DNA of 64,000 nt from an uncultured bacterium (GTDB taxonomy: Bacteria; Cyanobacteriota; Vampirovibrionia; Gastranaerophilales; Gastranaerophilaceae), in the NCBI GenBank assembly GCA_949300485.1, contig CASGEL010000010.1, forward strand, positions 32,803-96,802, given 5' to 3'. The notes beneath the pieces are model-generated. The model did no database searches. It had not been told where the DNA came from and worked only from the letters and a program-made list of their open reading frames with translations. Both the position numbers and the translations under genes were made by a program. Below are positions 46,668 through 54,267 of this stretch, one piece after another (position 1 is the stretch's first letter; the number at the start of each line of letters is the position of its first letter).

Positions 46668-47098
46668 ATGGAAAGTAAGAAGAATATCAAGCTACAATTC
46701 AAATGATAATGATAATCCAATAGCAAAATTCATATTGTTGGTATTGATTTTCATAGTTTTAATAAGAACAGTACTTGGCAGTTCTGAACAATCCATAAAT
46801 TGTGTACCAAATGCAGGCTGCACAGTAATAACTAAAACGAACAGGTTTGCCAGAGCAGAAGCTGTATCATTTAATCAGAGTGATATAAATCATATTGAAA
46901 TATCCAGTTATGATCTAACAGATAACCAGAGGAAGATATAAACCAGCAAGAACGGAAACCTATTATTATCCTGTAATTATATTAAATGACAATAGCATAA
47001 TTCCGCTGCGAACATTTCAATCCCTTTACAAGTCAGATGCAGAAAATCTTGCCGATAAAATAAAACAAAATAAGCAAATTTCCATTGAGAAGAAATAA
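46668..47098 (+). pseudogene. Remnant of a small membrane protein gene
   Basis: ATG 46668 (MESKKN) runs out after 12 codons, but a neighbouring frame from about 46,690 codes SSYNSNDNDNPIAKFILLVL, a membrane helix and SEQSINCVPNAGCTVITKTN. Near 46,930 the sense continues in a third frame (RGRYKPARTETYYYPVIILN ... IPLRTFQSLYKSDAENL) to TAA 47,098. Two frameshifts in 430 nt of protein-like sequence indicate a decayed gene of about 140 codons. Family unknown. Confidence 0.6.
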
Positions 47099-47104
47099 AT
47101 TCAC

Positions 47105-47740
47105 TTATTTTTTAATTACAACAATATCTCCTCGTTTAACTTCCATTGCTAAGGATTTTATAACCTCATTATCCATTCTCATACAACCTAAAGAGGCATA
47201 TTTGCCAAGGCTTGATGGATTATTCGTTCCATGGATAAATTCACCTGTCTGAGATTTTTGACCCGTAATACTATCTACTTTTTCCAGACATATAATTTTA
47301 GGGCCGTAATCATTTGGTTTTCGTCTGCGCCTTGTATTGGCCGGAGCATTATTATACGGATAAGTTTCAACATGCGTAACAACCCTTAGACCTGGATCTG
47401 TAGGATATTTAGCCTTACCGCTTGCAATCAAATAAGCACACTCTGCATCACCTTTATCGTTATATTTATACAAAATATTTTTTGACAAATCCACAACAAT
47501 CCTTGCAGTGTCCTTAATTCCTGCAATGATAACTTTAGGCGACGGAGCTCCAAGCAATACTGATTTCTCTGAGGTCCCTTTTGGAGAAACACTTGCCACC
47601 TGTTCAAACATGTCTGTCACAGGTGCTTTTTCAAGCTTTTGAGCCTTTGCCCAAAACGGAGAAAAAAACATAGGAAGGGTTACCAACCCGTATATACCAA
47701 AATTCTTTTTTACATTATGTACTATATTATTTATTTTCAT
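47105..47740 (-). CDS. L,D-transpeptidase (YkuD domain)
   Basis: Periplasmic enzyme making 3-3 cross-links or attaching proteins to peptidoglycan. 211 residues with a signal peptide (about 1-31). The catalytic motif HGTNNPSSLGKYASLGCMRM shows His ... Ser-x-Gly-Cys-x-Arg with the active Cys near 186; the YkuD domain starts at ARIVVDLSKNILYKYNDKGD. A TATAAA lies 5 nt before ATG. Adjacent to TolC on the same strand but with a 44-nt gap. Confidence 0.92.
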   Translation of the reverse strand: MKINNIVHNVKKNFGIYGLVTLPMFFSPFWAKAQKLEKAPVTDMFEQVASVSPKGTSEKSVLLGAPSPKVIIAGIKDTARIVVDLSKNILYKYNDKGDAECAYLIASGKAKYPTDPGLRVVTHVETYPYNNAPANTRRRRKPNDYGPKIICLEKVDSITGQKSQTGEFIHGTNNPSSLGKYASLGCMRMDNEVIKSLAMEVKRGDIVVIKK

Positions 47741-47784
47741 AATTATTTATAAAACTGTAAATAAATTTTTTTGCTAATTAAACA

Positions 47785-49281
47785 TCATAATTTATTACTT
47801 TTAATATGTTTTAAAGAATTATTCTTCTTAACTTCTTTTTCATCACAACCTAAAACTTTATTCAAATGCTCAATAAGTTCTTGAGAATGATATTTCATAG
47901 CATGTTCAGATTTATGATGAATATCAACAAGATGATAATGCAGGGCCATCTCTACCTGAATAAGTGCCATATTATAATTATAAAGGCTGTCTATATATTC
48001 CTCTAATGATCTTATATAGTCCTGCCTTGCCGCTTGCAATGCGATATAATTTAATTTATCAGATTTATATTGAGCCTCAACAAGTTTCAAATTTTCAATA
48101 GATTGTTCAACTTCCATCCTTGATATGGGGATTTGATTTTCAGCCTTATTAACATTATTAAAAGCCTTTTTTACTTCGAAATACAAATCTTTTTTAAACA
48201 AAACAATCTCATTCTCTGCAGATTTTAACTGCGCATCTGCCCCCTTAATGTTATGTTTTAATTCCATCAAATTTACATTCGATGATAAATTAACTCCAAC
48301 CTGAAATCTATTATTTGTAGTTTGATTTGAATTTACAAAATCATACCCTGCATTAGCCGTTAATTCCGGGAAATAGGTTCTTTTTACATACAATAAAGAC
48401 TGTTCCATAGCTTGCTTTGTTGCAATAAGAACACTCAAATCAGGACTGTTTTCATAAGCTATTTCAACAGCCTCATCTATTGGAAAAGAAAACATTTCAG
48501 GTTTAAATACTTCAGGTTTATTAGAAGATGTTCCGTATGAATATTCATTTTCATATGAAAAAGTATGCGTACTTTTAATAGTAAAATCAGGCTGATTATC
48601 AAGATACATAGAATTATTCAGATCTACACGTGCATTATTGTAATTATTTTTTGCTTCTATAAATTTAACTTTTGACTCACTTAAATTAAGATTAGCAGTT
48701 GTTAAATCAGTATCTTTCTTATTTTTTGCCAATTCAACAAAATTTTCATTTATTTTGACATTATCTTCCGCAACTTTCAATAAAGCCTTTGCCTTTAGCA
48801 ATTCATAATATTTATGTTTCACATCGAACAAAGTAGAACATAAACTGTCCATAAATTCATACTCGGCTCCAATCTTATAAAATTCTTCCATTTTTATATA
48901 AGCGGTTGTTTTGCCAAAGTCCCATATAAGCTTATTTACAGTTACACCAACAGACGGCAGCTCCCGGAAATGAGAATTGTAATATATATTATCAGAATTA
49001 TTTTCATTATAAAATCCGACACCTGCATTTATAACCGGGAAATAACGTGATTTTGCAATTCCTACATTACTCTTTGCAATATCGAGATTATACTTTTGTC
49101 TTCTTATCCTCGGACTGTTTTTAAAAGCTAATGCTACGCAGTCTACTATTGATAATTCCATTCCATCCCTTATTTCAACAGGATTAAATAAATCATCATC
49201 CTCCAGCGCAAAAGTATTTAAACTTCCCGCAAATAAAAAAACAATCAAAACTAAAAAATAAAAAACTTTACGTAGACTCAT
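47785..49281 (-). CDS. tolC: TolC-family outer-membrane efflux protein
   Basis: Trimeric outer-membrane/periplasmic tunnel of export systems. 498 residues: signal peptide MSLRKVFYFLVLIVFLFAGS, then two OEP repeats with long coiled helices (IVDCVALAFKNSPRIRRQKY and IAYENSPDLSVLIATKQAME). The C-terminal tail is Lys/His-rich. No inner-membrane partner is adjacent; the two DHA2 pumps in the window are candidates. ATG 49281 lies 6 nt after TATAAT, without a Shine-Dalgarno sequence. Confidence 0.9.
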   Translation of the reverse strand: MSLRKVFYFLVLIVFLFAGSLNTFALEDDDLFNPVEIRDGMELSIVDCVALAFKNSPRIRRQKYNLDIAKSNVGIAKSRYFPVINAGVGFYNENNSDNIYYNSHFRELPSVGVTVNKLIWDFGKTTAYIKMEEFYKIGAEYEFMDSLCSTLFDVKHKYYELLKAKALLKVAEDNVKINENFVELAKNKKDTDLTTANLNLSESKVKFIEAKNNYNNARVDLNNSMYLDNQPDFTIKSTHTFSYENEYSYGTSSNKPEVFKPEMFSFPIDEAVEIAYENSPDLSVLIATKQAMEQSLLYVKRTYFPELTANAGYDFVNSNQTTNNRFQVGVNLSSNVNLMELKHNIKGADAQLKSAENEIVLFKKDLYFEVKKAFNNVNKAENQIPISRMEVEQSIENLKLVEAQYKSDKLNYIALQAARQDYIRSLEEYIDSLYNYNMALIQVEMALHYHLVDIHHKSEHAMKYHSQELIEHLNKVLGCDEKEVKKNNSLKHIKSNKL

Positions 49282-49287
49282 ATATTA

Positions 49288-49293
49288 ATTATA
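49288..49293 (-). promoter_or_regulatory. -10 box of tolC (leaderless)
   Basis: TTGTATAAT on the minus strand, ending 6 nt before ATG 49281, with no ribosome site in the gap. Confidence 0.6.
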
Positions 49294-49370
49294 CAATGTC
49301 TGTCAATAGCAATATAAAAAATTTTCTCAATAATTTTCAATTCGGAATTATTTTTAATTATTTTTTTAAT

Positions 49371-49402
49371 TTTATTGTTTAAATATTATATATAACAATA
49401 AA
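49371..49402. promoter_or_regulatory. Inverted repeat in front of the LuxR-type gene
   Basis: TTTATTGTT (49371-49379) and AACAATAAA (49394-49402), perfect 9-bp arms 14 nt apart, ending 1 nt before the AAGGAG site of the LuxR-type gene. A likely autoregulatory operator. Confidence 0.5.
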
Positions 49403-49414
49403 GGAGATTTTATA

Positions 49415-49609
49415 ATGTTAACAGAACAAGAAGCCAAGGTACTAAAACTGCTATGCGAAGGAAAGACAAATAAAGATATAGCCCAAACACTTGGAATTAG
49501 TATACACACAGTAAAAGCTCATATAACACATATTCTTCAAAAATTTAATGTTTCAAACAGAACAATAGCCGCATACATTGCAGGTAAAAAAGATTTCTAT
49601 CCAGATTAG
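49415..49609 (+). CDS. LuxR-type HTH-only regulator
   Basis: 64 residues, containing only the GerE/LuxR DNA-binding domain: LTEQEAKVLKLLCEGKTNKD, then IAQTLGISIHTVKAHITHIL and FNVSNRTIAAYIAGK. No receiver or ligand domain; such GerE-like stand-alone proteins exist. AAGGAG lies 9 nt before ATG. An inverted repeat directly upstream suggests self-control. Targets are unknown. Confidence 0.88.
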   Translation: MLTEQEAKVLKLLCEGKTNKDIAQTLGISIHTVKAHITHILQKFNVSNRTIAAYIAGKKDFYPD

Positions 49610-49616
49610 AATATTA

Positions 49617-49994
49617 TTATGCTCTGGCATACATATGAGAGCGAACAAGTTCATTTGTTGGATATTTAGCATAACTAATTGTCACCGGCTGGACATTATC
49701 AATTAAAAACTGATAGGCAATCCTTGTAGAATCTTGAACATTATTTAAGGAATAATGTAAAGCATCTTTAACCGTAGGAAGCGGGTTCATGCGGCTCTTA
49801 AGCATATAATACAGAGAATTTGGCACATCCTTTACAATAGTTCCTACATTTATTGTTTTTCCGGAAAGTGAAGCCGCCTCAGTAATGCCTGTATAAAATT
49901 GCATTTGAGCTTTTAATGCAGTTGAAGCTTCCGGCTTCATAGTTAAACCATTTTGCTCTAATATTGTTTGAATGGTTTGCTGCACAGAATCCAC
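49617..49994 (-). CDS. Hypothetical helical protein
   Basis: 125 residues, not recognised. Starts MDSVQQTIQTILEQNGLTMK, no signal or membrane segment, mostly helical with few charged runs. Convergent with the LuxR-type gene (8 nt between stops). Ribosome site weak (GTGG next to ATG), so a downstream start is possible. Codon use is like the neighbours. Confidence 0.5.
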   Translation of the reverse strand: MDSVQQTIQTILEQNGLTMKPEASTALKAQMQFYTGITEAASLSGKTINVGTIVKDVPNSLYYMLKSRMNPLPTVKDALHYSLNNVQDSTRIAYQFLIDNVQPVTISYAKYPTNELVRSHMYARA

Positions 49995-50327
49995 ATCTTA
50001 AAACTTATATTCATACAAATGACCTATTACAACTTATACATATTTTGGAACACACATAAAAAATAAATTTGCTAGATTTATAAATTAATAAATGAAACGA
50101 TAGGTAAATTCAGTGAATCTCGTGTATCTAAAATCTTGTTCGAATATCTATAAAAATATGATGTTGGGCTTTTTGTCCAACAAGTAAAAGGACACATGGT
50201 TTGATTATTTGTTCCACATGGTTTGATTATTTTAGGCAACATAAATTTGAAATATTAAATAAATGAGCAAATTTGCAATTTTAAGAATATAAAGTTACTG
50301 TCATAAAAACAAATTAAAATATATAAG
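49995..50327. other. Intergenic region with an 18-bp tandem repeat
   Basis: No gene seen. CACATGGTTTGATTATTT occurs at 50193-50210 and again at 50215-50232. Just before it, TGTTGG-GCTTTTTG-TCCAACA (near 50163-50181) can form a hairpin. Possible regulator sites or a remnant of a small mobile repeat. Confidence 0.35.
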
Positions 50328-50636
50328 TTAACTCTGCATTTTATCAAGCAGAGTTTTAATTTCCATAATTTTTTCTTTTGCAATTTCAGAATCAGAAAAA
50401 GACTTAGCAACACATTCTTCAAGATGTGTTTTCAATATATTGCTTTCAACATGTTTTATTGCTGAACGTACAGCCTTGAGCTGCACAATAATATCCGGAC
50501 AATATCGTTGTTCTTCAATCATTTTCTTGATACCTTCCAACTGACCTATTGCCCTGTTTAGGCGAGGTATCTCATGTTTATGGCTCGGATTTTCTGATTT
50601 TTTTATGTTCATATCGTTTGTAAACTCTTTTTTCAT
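50328..50636 (-). CDS. csoR: CsoR-family copper-sensing repressor
   Basis: 102 residues from ATG 50636. All-helical CsoR/RcnR family: HKHEIPRLNRAIGQLEGIKK then Cys in QRYCPDIIVQ, and THLEEC giving the His-x3-Cys of Cu(I)-binding CsoR proteins. ATG is 6 nt after TATAAT (50643-50648), with no ribosome site; an upstream in-frame start at 50666 overlaps the promoter. It is read from just after the terminator of the metallothionein-like gene, whose promoter has two CsoR-type operators, so CsoR most likely represses that gene until copper arrives. Confidence 0.9.
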   Translation of the reverse strand: MKKEFTNDMNIKKSENPSHKHEIPRLNRAIGQLEGIKKMIEEQRYCPDIIVQLKAVRSAIKHVESNILKTHLEECVAKSFSDSEIAKEKIMEIKTLLDKMQS

Positions 50637-50642
50637 TCTTTC

Positions 50643-50648
50643 ATTATA
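50643..50648 (-). promoter_or_regulatory. -10 box of csoR (leaderless)
   Basis: TGTGTATAAT on the minus strand, ending 6 nt before ATG 50636. It directly follows the T-run of the metallothionein terminator. Confidence 0.6.
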
Positions 50649-50652
50649 CACA

Positions 50653-50677
50653 AAAAGGAGCAGCAACGCCGCTCCTT
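50653..50677 (-). terminator. Terminator of the metallothionein-like gene
   Basis: AAGGAGC and GCTCCTT pair, with inner GC/GC extending the stem; on the minus strand it is followed by TTTTTG. It separates the small gene from csoR. Confidence 0.75.
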
Positions 50678-50694
50678 AATCCCCAAATAATATT

Positions 50695-50814
50695 CTATTT
50701 TTTAGGAAGTTCATTGCACTCAGGCGGGCAATTACATTTGTCTTCGGTGCAAGTACAGTTGTCTCCGCATTTGCAGTTAACGCATTTGCAATGTGGATTT
50801 GAACATTTAGCCAT
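50695..50814 (-). CDS. Metallothionein-like small Cys-rich protein, 39 residues
   Basis: A short gene easily missed by annotation. The product has 10 Cys in 39 residues, arranged in CxC and CxxC pairs (HCKCVNCKCGDNC, then CTC and CNCPPEC), no aromatic residues, and a Lys-rich end: a small metal-binding protein of metallothionein type, probably for Cu(I) given its neighbour. AAAGGAGG lies 6 nt before ATG. It has a consensus promoter with two CsoR-type operators and a terminator, so it is a complete unit. Copper specificity is inference from the operators. Confidence 0.85.
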   Translation of the reverse strand: MAKCSNPHCKCVNCKCGDNCTCTEDKCNCPPECNELPKK

Positions 50815-50834
50815 ATTAGCCTCCTTTTTCTTTT

Positions 50835-50894
50835 ATACCCACAGGGGGTATCTAACTGCATGTACATAATACCCTATATGGGTATATTTGTCAA
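50835..50894 (-). promoter_or_regulatory. CsoR-regulated promoter of the metallothionein-like gene
   Basis: Minus strand TTGACA (50889-50894), exactly 17 bp, TATTAT (50866-50871). ATACCCTATATGGGTAT (50869-50885) fills the spacer and ATACCCACAGGGGGTAT (50835-50851) lies downstream; both have the ATACCC-G-rich-GTAT dyad of known CsoR operators. Confidence 0.8.
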
Positions 50895-50920
50895 GTGGTC
50901 TTTTTATGATAAATCGTGTA

Positions 50921-51205
50921 TTAATCCATCTCACCCTTGTAGGCGCAGGGGATATTTTCTTCTTTTAAATAATTCATTCCCCACTTGGGATAAAGTTTTC
51001 GTTTGATTATTCCATCTGTTTCAAGTTCTTTTAACTGTTGTATAAGCATTTTGGGAGTTGCGTGTGAAATCAATTTTTGTAGTTCATTATATCTCAATGT
51101 TTTATTTATAAGGTGTCCGATTATAACTCCTTTGTATTTCCCTCCGATTATATCCATTGTTGCCTCAAGAGGACATTTATATTCATCTTTCTTATGCTTC
51201 GTCAT
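50921..51205 (-). CDS. HxlR-family regulator with internal deletion
   Basis: 94 residues; HxlR/DUF24 winged-helix regulators are usually 105-120. YKCPLEATMDIIGGKYKGVI, YNELQKLISHATPKMLIQQL and ELETDGIIKRKLYP are the normal N-terminal two-thirds with the conserved Cys (redox sensor). After KLYP the expected PPRVEYSLTxxG wing is missing and the text jumps in frame to KWGMNYLKEENIP, a normal C-terminus. An in-frame loss of about 25 codons is the simplest reading. Divergent from the beta-lactamase-fold gene, with an operator-like palindrome between. Confidence 0.8.
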   Translation of the reverse strand: MTKHKKDEYKCPLEATMDIIGGKYKGVIIGHLINKTLRYNELQKLISHATPKMLIQQLKELETDGIIKRKLYPKWGMNYLKEENIPCAYKGEMD

Positions 51206-51221
51206 AATTAAAGTCCCTAAT

Positions 51222-51235
51222 TTACTTTTTAGTAA
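51222..51235. promoter_or_regulatory. Palindrome between hxlR-type and MBL-fold genes
   Basis: TTACT-TTTT-AGTAA, perfect 5-bp arms, 17 nt upstream of the HxlR start and 78 nt before the divergent gene. Suitable as the operator of the divergent pair. Confidence 0.55.
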
Positions 51236-51312
51236 GTATTATACAAAAAAGTGCATTCTTGTCAAAATGATAATAAATGTATAAAATTGCTTTATTAAAG
51301 GAGGAAATCTAA

Positions 51313-52104
51313 ATGAAAATTACACAGGTAAGAAGTGCAACAATTATAGTTGAATATAATAATACAAAATTTTTAATTGACCCATGGCTTATGCCCAAAG
51401 ATTATATGCCCGGGTTTGATGTTGCAATAAATTCCGATGTCAGACAGCCAAGAGTGGAGCTGCCTTTTGGAATTGAAAAAATTGTTGATGTTGATGCTGT
51501 TATTATCACTCATATCCACCCTGACCACTGGGATGAATTTGCAGAAAAAGCTCTGGATAAAAATATAAAAGTTTTTGTTCAATCTTCTGTTGATAAAGAC
51601 TACGTTATCTCAAAGGGTTTTACAAATGTTGAGATTATACAAGAATCCGGAATAGAATATAATGCCATAACCCTATACAAAACAGGAACTCAACATGGCA
51701 AAAGAGAGATAATAAAACCGTTATGTGATTCTGTTGGCTTGCCTTATGATGCAATGGGTGTTGTTTTTAAATCAAATAATGAAAAATCATTGTATATTGC
51801 AGGCGATACAATTTGGTGTGAGGAAGTAAAAGATGTCTTAGGCAAATACAAGCCTGAAGTTATAGTAGTAAATGCCTGTGCGGCAACTCTTTTGAACGGA
51901 GAACGCATAATTATGAATATTGAAGATGTAAAAAATGTTTTGGATGCTGCGCCTGACGCAAAAGTAATTGCAAGTCATTTAGATACAGTCAGCCATCTTT
52001 CTGTTACAAGAGAAGATTTAAAAGAATTTAAAACTAAAAATAATATTGGTAATCTGTTAATCCCTGATGATGGAGAAACGCTTGATTTTATAGGCAATAA
52101 TTAA
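51313..52104 (+). CDS. Metallo-beta-lactamase-fold hydrolase (UlaG-like)
   Basis: Cytoplasmic metal hydrolase of unknown substrate, 263 residues. Zinc motif IITHIHPDHWDEF gives HxHxDH; a following Asp/His set is in TQHGKREI, SLYIAGDTIWCEEV and VIASHLDTVSHLSV. The N-terminal VEYNNTKFLIDPWLMPKD is typical of UlaG/L-ascorbate-6-P lactonase relatives. AAAGGAGG lies before ATG. Divergent from an HxlR regulator, as for redox- or aldehyde-responsive hydrolases. Confidence 0.87.
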   Translation: MKITQVRSATIIVEYNNTKFLIDPWLMPKDYMPGFDVAINSDVRQPRVELPFGIEKIVDVDAVIITHIHPDHWDEFAEKALDKNIKVFVQSSVDKDYVISKGFTNVEIIQESGIEYNAITLYKTGTQHGKREIIKPLCDSVGLPYDAMGVVFKSNNEKSLYIAGDTIWCEEVKDVLGKYKPEVIVVNACAATLLNGERIIMNIEDVKNVLDAAPDAKVIASHLDTVSHLSVTREDLKEFKTKNNIGNLLIPDDGETLDFIGNN

Positions 52105-52133
52105 AATTTTATACTAATGAAGTTGCTCAACCC

Positions 52134-52162
52134 AAGGTCGGAAAAATTTTCCCGACCTTGTT
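52134..52162 (+). terminator. Probable terminator of the MBL-fold gene
   Basis: AAGGTCGG and CCGACCTT pair over 8 bp with AAAA/TTTT extending the stem inside; a short T-rich tail follows. It starts 30 nt after the stop codon. Confidence 0.55.
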
Positions 52163-52231
52163 TCAAATTCTCAAACCTTATGATATTTTTGTGAAAATTT
52201 TCGGAACTGGACTATTCTGAAATAATCAAAT

Positions 52232-52408
52232 TATCCGTACAGTTCAAATTTGGTGCGTATCTCACTGATAATATACAAATCTCAATCTATCCGTACAGTC
52301 CAGAAAAAGTCCAGTTTTCCAGTTTGATTTTTTTGGAACACTTAATTTTTCGACCCGAAAACGCCCACACAAAGCCAACTTTACCAAAATAATCTATCTA
52401 GCCGTACA
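52232..52408. repeat. Three spaced CCGTACA motifs
   Basis: TATCCGTACAGT at 52232-52243 and 52288-52299, and the core CCGTACA at 52402-52408. The intervals are 56 and 111 bp, close to one and two turns of a 56-bp module. No gene here. It flanks the tRNA fragment of the element edge and could be arm-type integrase sites or regulator boxes. Confidence 0.4.
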
Positions 52409-52484
52409 AATCAACCTGGACAAAAAACTACAATTTTTACTAAAAAAGAGAGTTCCAAAACCCTTGAAACCCTCTTTTGATAAA

Positions 52485-52529
52485 TGGTTGCGGGAGCTGG
52501 ATTTGAACCAACGACCTTCGGGTTATGAG
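52485..52529 (-). other. Attachment-site remnant: 3' part of an initiator tRNA gene
   Basis: On the minus strand 45 nt from CTCATAACCCGAAGGTCG to CCCGCAACCA match the anticodon loop (CAT), variable region, T-arm and CCA end of tRNA-fMet; the 5' half is missing and unrelated DNA begins. On its 3' side (52443-52480) an AAAAGAG/CTCTTTT hairpin with T6 looks like the old tRNA terminator. This is the signature left when a tyrosine-integrase element enters a tRNA gene: element sequence lies to the right, and the intact tRNA should be at its other end, beyond 64,000. Confidence 0.8.
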
Positions 52530-52865
52530 GGGCTTTTGGGGACAAAAAACTTTGTAAAAATTTATTGCACACTGTTTCATAAATAGCCTAAAAATCAATA
52601 TTGACAACATCTCAACTGCTATTCCGTTTAATCAATATTTCACTTTAATCAATTATGATTTTCATAATTATGGGAACAAAATGGGAACAATTCAAAACCC
52701 TGAAAACACTTGTTAAATCATTGATCTATTATATAAAATTTTTATTACTTTATTACTTTTAAATAAAATAGATACTAAAAGTAAATCAGTATAAACATTT
52801 TGATTAGTAATAAAAATGTTAGAATTTCGTAATAAATAATAATTTTTTTTTGTTTATCTAGAAAA
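52530..52865. other. Element edge, no gene
   Basis: AT-rich. AATTATGA-TTT-TCATAATT is a perfect inverted repeat (52651-52669), followed by two direct copies of ATGGGAACAA (52670-52679, 52681-52690), an 11-bp period. These are plausible integrase or excisionase sites near the attachment site. The last 120 nt before the KAP gene stop are almost pure AT. Confidence 0.4.
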
Positions 52866-54218
52866 TTACTCATTATAATCAAAATTATTAATGAATTTTA
52901 TCTTAGTTGGATAATTTTGTAAGTATTTTTCTTGTTCGTCAATGTTAATTACTCTTATTTTTTGAAGACAACTATTAATTTTAATGGCTAAATCCTTTCG
53001 TTGATTACCGCTATCAGTGATACTAAAAAGTTCAGCTCTATAAGAATCTTTAAACATGCCTCTCCATAAAGGCAAAACCTTATTTATCTCCGAATGCTTA
53101 TTTAACTGTTTTACATTCACATAATTATTAAATTCATCTATATCAGTCATTGCTAAAGCATTTAAGAGTAGTGAAGGTTCTATTAATAATACATCTTTTT
53201 CTGAAAGTATATCTAAAAATAAATTAAATCGCATGAAATACTTTTCAATATCTCTTGCGGAAAATTCAAGGATATTTGTAATCTCAGATATTAAATGACT
53301 TAAAACATTTTGTTCTTGCATTACGTCCATATTTCTTGCAAAACCAAAGCTATCAATTCTGCGTTGTAAATTGTAGTTGTAATATCTATCACTTTTTACA
53401 AATTTGTCAATTTTATTCCACGAATTATGTAAATGGTAATGTATCAACTGTTCATTAGAGGTATCAGGCAGTTGAAAATCGACATCTATAAATTTTCTTA
53501 AATACCCATTGACATCTCCATCATTTGTTCCAAAAATTCTTTTTACAGAATTTTCTAGTTGTTTTTTGTCAACAGATAAGACAAAAATTATATTAGAAAT
53601 TCCAAATAAATGTTTTACAATTTCAAGAGTTTTTATTGCATATATAGGATTACAGCGATCAAGTTCATCAACAAATATTATAATCTTTTTACCCAGTTGT
53701 TGAGGAATAAGTTCTAAATTGTTTTTAAGTTTTTGAATCTCATTTTTTACTTCAAGATATTCCGATTTTTTAGATTTTTTATTCGGGTCAAAATTGGCAC
53801 TACAATTAAATGCTTTATATTTTAAGCCGATTTGAAATGTAGTTTTTTCACAGATTAATTTCAAAAATTTTTTGCAAGACTTTAAAATTTTTATAAAATT
53901 CTTATCATATGCATATTTTTCAAGTTTTGCAAATAATTCTACAAACAAAGGTATAAGAGGCGAATCGTAAAAATCAGACTCCCAAGCATTATATAAAATA
54001 TTTATTGAATCTTCTTGCATCAACTTAATCAAATTTTCAATAAAATATGTTTTACCACCACCCCATTGAGCAGAAACGCTAAAAACATTTAAATCTGTGT
54101 TTAACAAAACATTTTTAAAATTTTCAGCTACAGTCTTTCTATTTAATTTATCATCAGCAAAGGGTTCTAGTGTTTGAACGACTTCTTTATTATTTTTCAT
54201 TTCATTTTCATCTGCCAT
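52866..54218 (-). CDS. KAP-family P-loop NTPase
   Basis: 450 residues. Walker A SAQWGGGKTYF near 49-59, Walker B IIIFVDELDRCN near 179-190, and after it KTLEIVKHLFGISNIIFVLS, the typical KAP_NTPase block. The common pair of membrane helices inserted in KAP ATPases is not obvious; a soluble form is likely. KAP proteins include the phage-exclusion protein PifA, and their presence on islands suggests a defence role, which is inference. AAGGAG before ATG 54218. It is the first gene of the element from its left edge and is divergent from the toxin gene. Confidence 0.88.
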   Translation of the reverse strand: MADENEMKNNKEVVQTLEPFADDKLNRKTVAENFKNVLLNTDLNVFSVSAQWGGGKTYFIENLIKLMQEDSINILYNAWESDFYDSPLIPLFVELFAKLEKYAYDKNFIKILKSCKKFLKLICEKTTFQIGLKYKAFNCSANFDPNKKSKKSEYLEVKNEIQKLKNNLELIPQQLGKKIIIFVDELDRCNPIYAIKTLEIVKHLFGISNIIFVLSVDKKQLENSVKRIFGTNDGDVNGYLRKFIDVDFQLPDTSNEQLIHYHLHNSWNKIDKFVKSDRYYNYNLQRRIDSFGFARNMDVMQEQNVLSHLISEITNILEFSARDIEKYFMRFNLFLDILSEKDVLLIEPSLLLNALAMTDIDEFNNYVNVKQLNKHSEINKVLPLWRGMFKDSYRAELFSITDSGNQRKDLAIKINSCLQKIRVINIDEQEKYLQNYPTKIKFINNFDYNE

Positions 54219-54261
54219 TGATACTCCTTATTAAATAATTTTACCATGAACATAATTATGC

Positions 54262-54267
54262 TATAAT
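54262..54267 (+). promoter_or_regulatory. Extended -10 box of the toxin gene (leaderless)
   Basis: TGCTATAAT with TATAAT here, ending exactly 6 nt before ATG 54274; no ribosome site. Confidence 0.6.

Noticed and set aside
47785..49281. Complete tripartite efflux system with TolC
   Set aside because: No membrane-fusion protein lies in the window, so linkage of TolC to either DHA2 pump is not supported beyond co-occurrence.
50676..50867. 63-residue frame overlapping the metallothionein-like gene
   Set aside because: Other frame of the same strand; lacks a ribosome site and would start inside the operator, whereas the 39-residue Cys-rich frame has AAAGGAGG at the right distance.
52232..52408. 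CRISPR array from the CCGTACA repeats
   Set aside because: Repeats of 7-12 bp, only three copies, unequal intervals, no cas genes. No CRISPR array is seen anywhere in the window.
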